DNA of 46,619 nt from an uncultured Gammaproteobacteria bacterium (GTDB lineage: Bacteria; Pseudomonadota; Gammaproteobacteria; Pseudomonadales; Azotimanducaceae). The stretch is from the NCBI GenBank assembly GCA_913050035.1, contig CAJXAC010000012.1, positions 1 through 46,619 of the forward strand, read 5' to 3'. Shown one piece after another: positions 43,584 through 46,619 of the stretch. The position numbers and the translations under genes were made by a program. The first letter of the stretch is position 1. The number at the start of each line of letters is the position of its first letter. The notes beneath the pieces are model-generated. The model made no database searches. It worked only from the letters and a program-made list of their open reading frames with translations, and had not been told where the DNA came from.

Positions 43584-43614
43584 TTGCCCGGAAATGCAGG
43601 GCGTCTGGTATTCT
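43584..43614 (+). promoter_or_regulatory. Candidate promoter for queF
   Basis: An extended -10 TGGTATTCT (TATTCT at 43609-43614) is preceded by TTGCCC at 43584-43589 with a 19-base spacer. It sits about 40 bases before the queF start in the 161-base divergent region. The long spacer makes it uncertain. Confidence 0.25.
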
Positions 43615-43651
43615 ATGCTGCTTCAATAACAGCAAAATCAAGAGCAGCGAT

Positions 43652-44476
43652 ATGGACAGTTCGCCGACCATTCATGCTGGACCTCTGGGCGCGCAAACCC
43701 AGTATCAAGACGGCTACGAGAAGTCGTTATTGCATCCCATGGCGAGAGCTGAGGGGCGGCAAGCGGTGGGGCTAGACGGTTGGCAACTTGCTGGCGAGGA
43801 TCAGTGGACCGCCTACGAATTTTCCTGGCTCAATGCCCGTGGTAAACCAGAGGTTGCTGAACTGAGCTTTAACGTGCCGGTAACGTCACCGAACATTATC
43901 GAAAGCAAATCTATGAAGCTGTACCTCAACGGGTTTAGTCAAACACGCTTTCCAAACGCCCAGGAGTTGCTTGCAACCTTGGAAAGAGATCTCAGTGGCG
44001 GCTTTGGCTGCACTATTACAGTTAATCTGCGCGGGGTTAATACGGTCGAAAAAACAGGGCTGCTGCCAGGCCAGTGCTTAGACGATCTGGATATTGATAT
44101 TGATGTCTACGATTACAGCCCCGAACTATTGTTATGCGAAGACCGAGCTGCAGAGGCGGAGCATAGGTTGTACAGCCATGGATTTCGAAGTTTGTGCCCA
44201 GTAACCGGTCAGCCCGATTGGGCCAGTATCGCCATTGATTATCGGGGCGTGACTATCGAGCCTGCGCGCTTGCTACGGTATTTAGTATCGTACCGAAATC
44301 ATCAGGCTTTCCATGAGACGACTATTGAACGGATATTTACGGATATCTGGCAGCGCTGCAGCCCCGAGCGATTGTCTGTGTACGGGCGTTTTTTGCGTCG
44401 TGGAGGTATTGATATCAACCCTTACCGTAGTAGTGAGGACGATGTTGCGCCGCAGATTCGGGTTGCACGGCAATAG
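43652..44476 (+). CDS. queF: NADPH-dependent 7-cyano-7-deazaguanine reductase, long form
   Basis: A 274-residue enzyme that reduces preQ0 to preQ1 in queuosine synthesis for tRNA. The QueF motif ESKSMKLY (84-91) binds NADPH, the nucleophilic C182 sits in SLCPVTGQPDW with D189 just after, and HQAFHETTIERIF closes the site. The length and two-half layout match the E. coli-type, bimodular YqcD form. The start at ATG 43652 is chosen because the protein then begins at the conserved N-terminus; the open frame extends earlier to 43538. It converges on the acetyltransferase gene with one base between stops. Confidence 0.94.
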   Translation: MDSSPTIHAGPLGAQTQYQDGYEKSLLHPMARAEGRQAVGLDGWQLAGEDQWTAYEFSWLNARGKPEVAELSFNVPVTSPNIIESKSMKLYLNGFSQTRFPNAQELLATLERDLSGGFGCTITVNLRGVNTVEKTGLLPGQCLDDLDIDIDVYDYSPELLLCEDRAAEAEHRLYSHGFRSLCPVTGQPDWASIAIDYRGVTIEPARLLRYLVSYRNHQAFHETTIERIFTDIWQRCSPERLSVYGRFLRRGGIDINPYRSSEDDVAPQIRVARQ

Positions 44477-44477
44477 C

Positions 44478-45206
44478 TCAGTGTTTCTTTGTCGGCGCGA
44501 TGATTGAGCGCAACCAACTGCTCCAGGTTTTATCCGCGCGGGTCCATCGCTCCAGTGCATCCATGCGTTCCGCCAGCGCCTCCCCGTCTTCGAGCATAGA
44601 GCGTCGTGTGGTCAATGGCTGCTCCGGGTCGAGGGGTCGCAGTACCTTGGCCGGATTGCCTGCGGCAATAACATTACTGGGGATATCCTGAGTCACTACA
44701 GAGCCCGCGCCGATAATCGAGTTATCGCCGATCGACACGCCCTTACAGACGATGGCGCCGTCGCCAATCCAGACATTGCTGCCTAATGTGATAGGACTAG
44801 TGCGCCCAATGGCTGCCGTACGATCGTAAATATCATGCCAGTCAGCGTCAGTAAGATACGCGCCAGCGGCGATCATCGAGCTTTCACCAACGGTGACACA
44901 GCTTGCGGAATCAATCCGCACACCGGGACAAAGCAGGGCGAAGTCACCTATTCGAATTTCACCTTGATGCTCGTGCATAGCCCAGGTCGTGAGTCGAACG
45001 GTGCGATCTCTAGCGGTGATCACGTGGACGCTTTCGCCGAAATGAATGCTGCGTCCGTATAGTTTCAAAAACCAAGGTTTCATGATCATGGAGTGACGGC
45101 CCAGAGAATCCAATTGCGGGCGGACAAAACGATTTACCCAAAAGGCTTCAATGCGGGCCAGGGCAACTTTTAACGGATAGGGGCGGTGGTCGTCGCGCAT
45201 GCGCAT
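44478..45206 (-). CDS. Hexapeptide-repeat acetyltransferase (colanic-acid/WcaF-like)
   Basis: A 242-residue trimeric left-handed beta-helix protein. Hexad repeats are seen from IRIGDFALLCPGVRI through ITLGSNVWIGDGAIVCKGVSIGD to IIGAGSVVTQD, ending in IPSNVIAAGNPAKVLRPL, the classic C-terminus. The DADWHDIYDR loop has the catalytic-His environment. It would O-acetylate a sugar or glycan using acetyl-CoA. No other glycan gene is adjacent. ATG 45206 is the start, with a second in-frame ATG two codons later. Confidence 0.87.
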   Translation of the reverse strand: MRMRDDHRPYPLKVALARIEAFWVNRFVRPQLDSLGRHSMIMKPWFLKLYGRSIHFGESVHVITARDRTVRLTTWAMHEHQGEIRIGDFALLCPGVRIDSASCVTVGESSMIAAGAYLTDADWHDIYDRTAAIGRTSPITLGSNVWIGDGAIVCKGVSIGDNSIIGAGSVVTQDIPSNVIAAGNPAKVLRPLDPEQPLTTRRSMLEDGEALAERMDALERWTRADKTWSSWLRSIIAPTKKH

Positions 45207-45279
45207 CGCTCAGCAAAAATAGCCTTTTACTGCCTCGTGCAGGCGAACGCAAGAAAACCCAAGTAAAGGGCGGGATCTG

Positions 45280-45309
45280 TTAGCAATCCCTAATTGATTC
45301 GGCTAGCAT
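45280..45309 (+). promoter_or_regulatory. Candidate promoter of the SRP RNA gene
   Basis: TTAGCA (45280-45285) and TAGCAT (45304-45309) with an 18-base spacer are followed by a GC-rich discriminator (ACGCGCC), which is typical of stable-RNA promoters. The RNA 5' end is expected near 45316-45322. Confidence 0.3.
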
Positions 45310-45321
45310 ACGCGCCGCTAT

Positions 45322-45432
45322 GGTGACCCACTTTGGTCCCCTCGCGGCGATAAATTGTGAACTCCGCCAGGCCCGGAAGGGAGCAACGGTAACAGTGGAT
45401 TCGGGCGCCGAGGTGTGGCTGGGTGGGTTGCC
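45322..45432 (+). ncRNA. ffs: Signal recognition particle RNA, small (4.5S) bacterial type
   Basis: The core carries the universal SRP domain IV features, with CAGGCCCGGAAGGGAGCA at 45369-45386 (GGAA tetraloop and the asymmetric-loop partner AGCA). The 5' end GGTGACCCAC (45322-45331) pairs along all ten bases, with two G-U pairs, to GTGGGTTGCC at 45423-45432, giving a closed rod of about 111 bases. It is the RNA that binds Ffh and guides membrane proteins to FtsY and the translocon. The end points are set by this helix and may be off by a few bases. The tRNA-Ser gene follows 32 bases later and may be co-transcribed. Confidence 0.93.
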
Positions 45433-45464
45433 GCCATCTAAAAGCTAAATGACAGCTAAATATC

Positions 45465-45554
45465 GGAGAGGTGGCAGAGTGGTCGATCGCGCACGCTTGG
45501 AAAGCGTGTAAGGTGTAAAAGCCTTCGAGGGTTCGAATCCCTCTCTCTCCGCCA
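45465..45554 (+). tRNA. tRNA-Ser (anticodon GGA)
   Basis: Acceptor GGAGAGG (45465-45471) pairs with TCTCTCC (45544-45550), including one G-U pair, followed by G and an encoded CCA. The anticodon loop TTGGAAA (45497-45503) gives GGA at 45499-45501. A long variable arm with stem-like bases precedes the T arm GAGGG-TTCGAAT-CCCTC, so it is a class II tRNA, as expected for serine. It reads UCC and UCU codons. Its end is one base from the stop of the dioxygenase gene on the other strand. Confidence 0.96.
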
Positions 45555-45555
45555 C

Positions 45556-46479
45556 CTATTTGTATAAGTTATTATGGGAGTTCTCAAGTCTTCCTCGAAT
45601 GTAGTCTCCAGCATTAACGTCGGAGAATTTTCTAGGAGTGTCAGCACCAATAAAACTATCCAGCACCTTAACCTCCGTATCGCTATCGGGATCAACGAAG
45701 AAGGCTATTGAAAATCTATCCCTGCCACGAGTCATTGGCTTTACTCTGTGGAGTGTGGACCTGTACTTGCCATTCGTCCAACGTTCGAGAAGATCACCTG
45801 AATTTATTAGGACAACAGAATTGTCAGGTTCTATGTCCTGCCAATTTCCATTTTGGTCACATATCTCCAAGCCTCCAACTGAATCTTGGAAAAGGAATGT
45901 TGTTAAGCCATAGTCTGAATGTGCGCCGGCGCCCAATTGGGAATCGCTTACCTCATCAGAGCTGCAAGCGGGATAGTGCAAAAGCCGAAGAGAGATGTTT
46001 TGTCCCGAGTGAAATTTGACGAAAAAGTTCTCATCCAAATTGAGCGCTTTAGCAAGAATCCTCTGTAGGAGAAATGCTCGTTCTAAACATTCGGCAAAAA
46101 AAAGCTGCATGAGCTCTTTAAATTCATTCGAAGGCCAACGATGCTCCTCAATAGTCGCGTTGAGGATGTTTCGCATCGTGAATGTTTCTTTTAGATCAGG
46201 AGGACTTGCGGGGTCAAGATGTTCTGAAGCGAACGCTTGATAACCGAAGTTTTCCTCAGCTGATAAATACGCTGATCGCATCTTATTTTTTGCATCAGAT
46301 AAGAAGAAAGTTGCGCTAGCTTCAAAAACCCTTGCTATCAATTCGTCAGAGAATCCAAGATCTGAGGACGCCATAAAGCCGCAGTCCGTCAGTGCGCGAT
46401 CTACGTTAGCGACGGTATCCGAGATTTTCAGAATATCGCCTGATTGGAACCCTTTAAAGCTGACTATTGGAGTTTGCAT
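45556..46479 (-). CDS. Isopenicillin-N-synthase-family Fe(II)/2-oxoglutarate-dependent oxygenase
   Basis: A 307-residue oxygenase. The iron ligands are H187 and D189 in GAHSDYGLTTF and H244 in STLHRVKP, and the 2-oxoglutarate-binding R-x-S is R255-S257 in RDRFSIAF. The N-terminal part is the DIOX_N type (ETFTMRN). AAGGAAAC precedes the start. The gene is clearly more AT-rich than the left side of the window. Its 3' end lies against the tRNA-Ser gene. The substrate is not readable; the family covers beta-lactam, plant-hormone-like and many unknown oxidations. Confidence 0.89.
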   Translation of the reverse strand: MQTPIVSFKGFQSGDILKISDTVANVDRALTDCGFMASSDLGFSDELIARVFEASATFFLSDAKNKMRSAYLSAEENFGYQAFASEHLDPASPPDLKETFTMRNILNATIEEHRWPSNEFKELMQLFFAECLERAFLLQRILAKALNLDENFFVKFHSGQNISLRLLHYPACSSDEVSDSQLGAGAHSDYGLTTFLFQDSVGGLEICDQNGNWQDIEPDNSVVLINSGDLLERWTNGKYRSTLHRVKPMTRGRDRFSIAFFVDPDSDTEVKVLDSFIGADTPRKFSDVNAGDYIRGRLENSHNNLYK

Positions 46480-46510
46480 GTTTCCTTTTTATCGATGCAA
46501 GTATTTGATT

Positions 46511-46542
46511 GGGAGACGAATACGTAGCATATCGCATCTCCC
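46511..46542. promoter_or_regulatory. Imperfect inverted repeat upstream of the oxygenase gene
   Basis: GGGAGA (46511-46516) and TCTCCC (46537-46542) are inverted perfectly, with partial further pairing between CGAATA and TATCG inside. It starts 32 bases upstream of the oxygenase start codon and could be an operator or a leader hairpin. The rest of 46480-46619 shows no gene. Confidence 0.3.
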
Positions 46543-46619
46543 CCAAATATTTTTGCGCCTTTTGATCTGGCTGGGAATCCTATTTTTGTTACGATTCCAG
46601 CGAGCATGGAAAGGGATAG

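Noticed and set aside
45456-45695. A 79-codon minus-strand frame
   Set aside because: It runs across the tRNA-Ser gene and the end of the oxygenase gene. The Arg-rich segment is just tRNA sequence translated.
1-46619. CRISPR arrays, IS elements, prophage genes or toxin-antitoxin pairs
   Set aside because: No regular direct repeats, transposase, integrase or phage motifs were seen on either strand.

Overview
The window looks like a chromosomal segment of a free-living, probably marine, gammaproteobacterium. This is inferred from gene content: a long-form QueF, RdgC, a small 4.5S-type SRP RNA, a CCA-encoding tRNA-Ser, bacterial ELM1-type proteins, alkyl- and arylsulfatases, an AGCS-type amino acid symporter, and many CoA-linked catabolic genes of the kind seen in oligotrophic marine lineages. 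No species can be named from the sequence. Coding density is very high. Several converging gene pairs abut or overlap, no gene-free stretch exceeds 300 bases, and there is no IS element, phage gene, CRISPR array or recognisable transcription factor.

Region 1 (1-11270) is an envelope glycan (LPS/core-like) locus. It holds a truncated ArnT/PMT-type GT39 transferase, an ArnC/DPM1-type GT2, a multipass UPF0104 protein, three divergent ELM1-family (DUF1022) predicted glycosyltransferases, two GT4 enzymes and a CgeB-like transferase. O-acetylhomoserine sulfhydrylase (metY) and a small site-2 protease are embedded in it. The second ELM1 gene has no ATG, GTG or TTG before its conserved N-terminal motif; an ATC behind a good Shine-Dalgarno is the best start.

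Region 2 (11315-34925) is a catabolic block built on acyl-CoA chemistry. It encodes three CaiB/BaiF-type CoA-transferases, an alpha-methylacyl-CoA racemase with its full catalytic set, two adjacent acyl-CoA dehydrogenases of the type that forms heteromers, an enoyl-CoA isomerase/hydratase, an SDR, three MaoC/hot-dog proteins, a PhyH dioxygenase, a Nudix hydrolase and an epoxide-hydrolase-like protein. It also has an LLM flavin/F420 oxidoreductase, an aldonolactone-oxidase-like flavoprotein, a phosphotriesterase-like hydrolase, an AttH/CrtC-like protein and a GPH-type MFS transporter. There is no acyl-CoA ligase and no thiolase, so CoA seems to enter by transfer. The likely substrate is a branched or cyclic lipid-like acid (inference). 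The block ends with an orphan larC and a Tat-signalled aldo/keto reductase-like protein.

Region 3 (35075-44476) holds rdgC, a secreted sulfatase followed at once by an APH/ecdysteroid-kinase-like gene, a type-B carboxylesterase, an SdsA1-type alkylsulfatase, an AGCS symporter and queF. The two sulfatases and the esterase would release alcohols from sulfate and carboxylic esters and may feed region 2.

Region 4 (44478-46619) has a hexapeptide acetyltransferase, the SRP RNA gene (ffs), tRNA-Ser(GGA) and, pointed against the tRNA, an isopenicillin-N-synthase-family dioxygenase in visibly more AT-rich DNA. The tRNA 3' end may mark the edge of an island.
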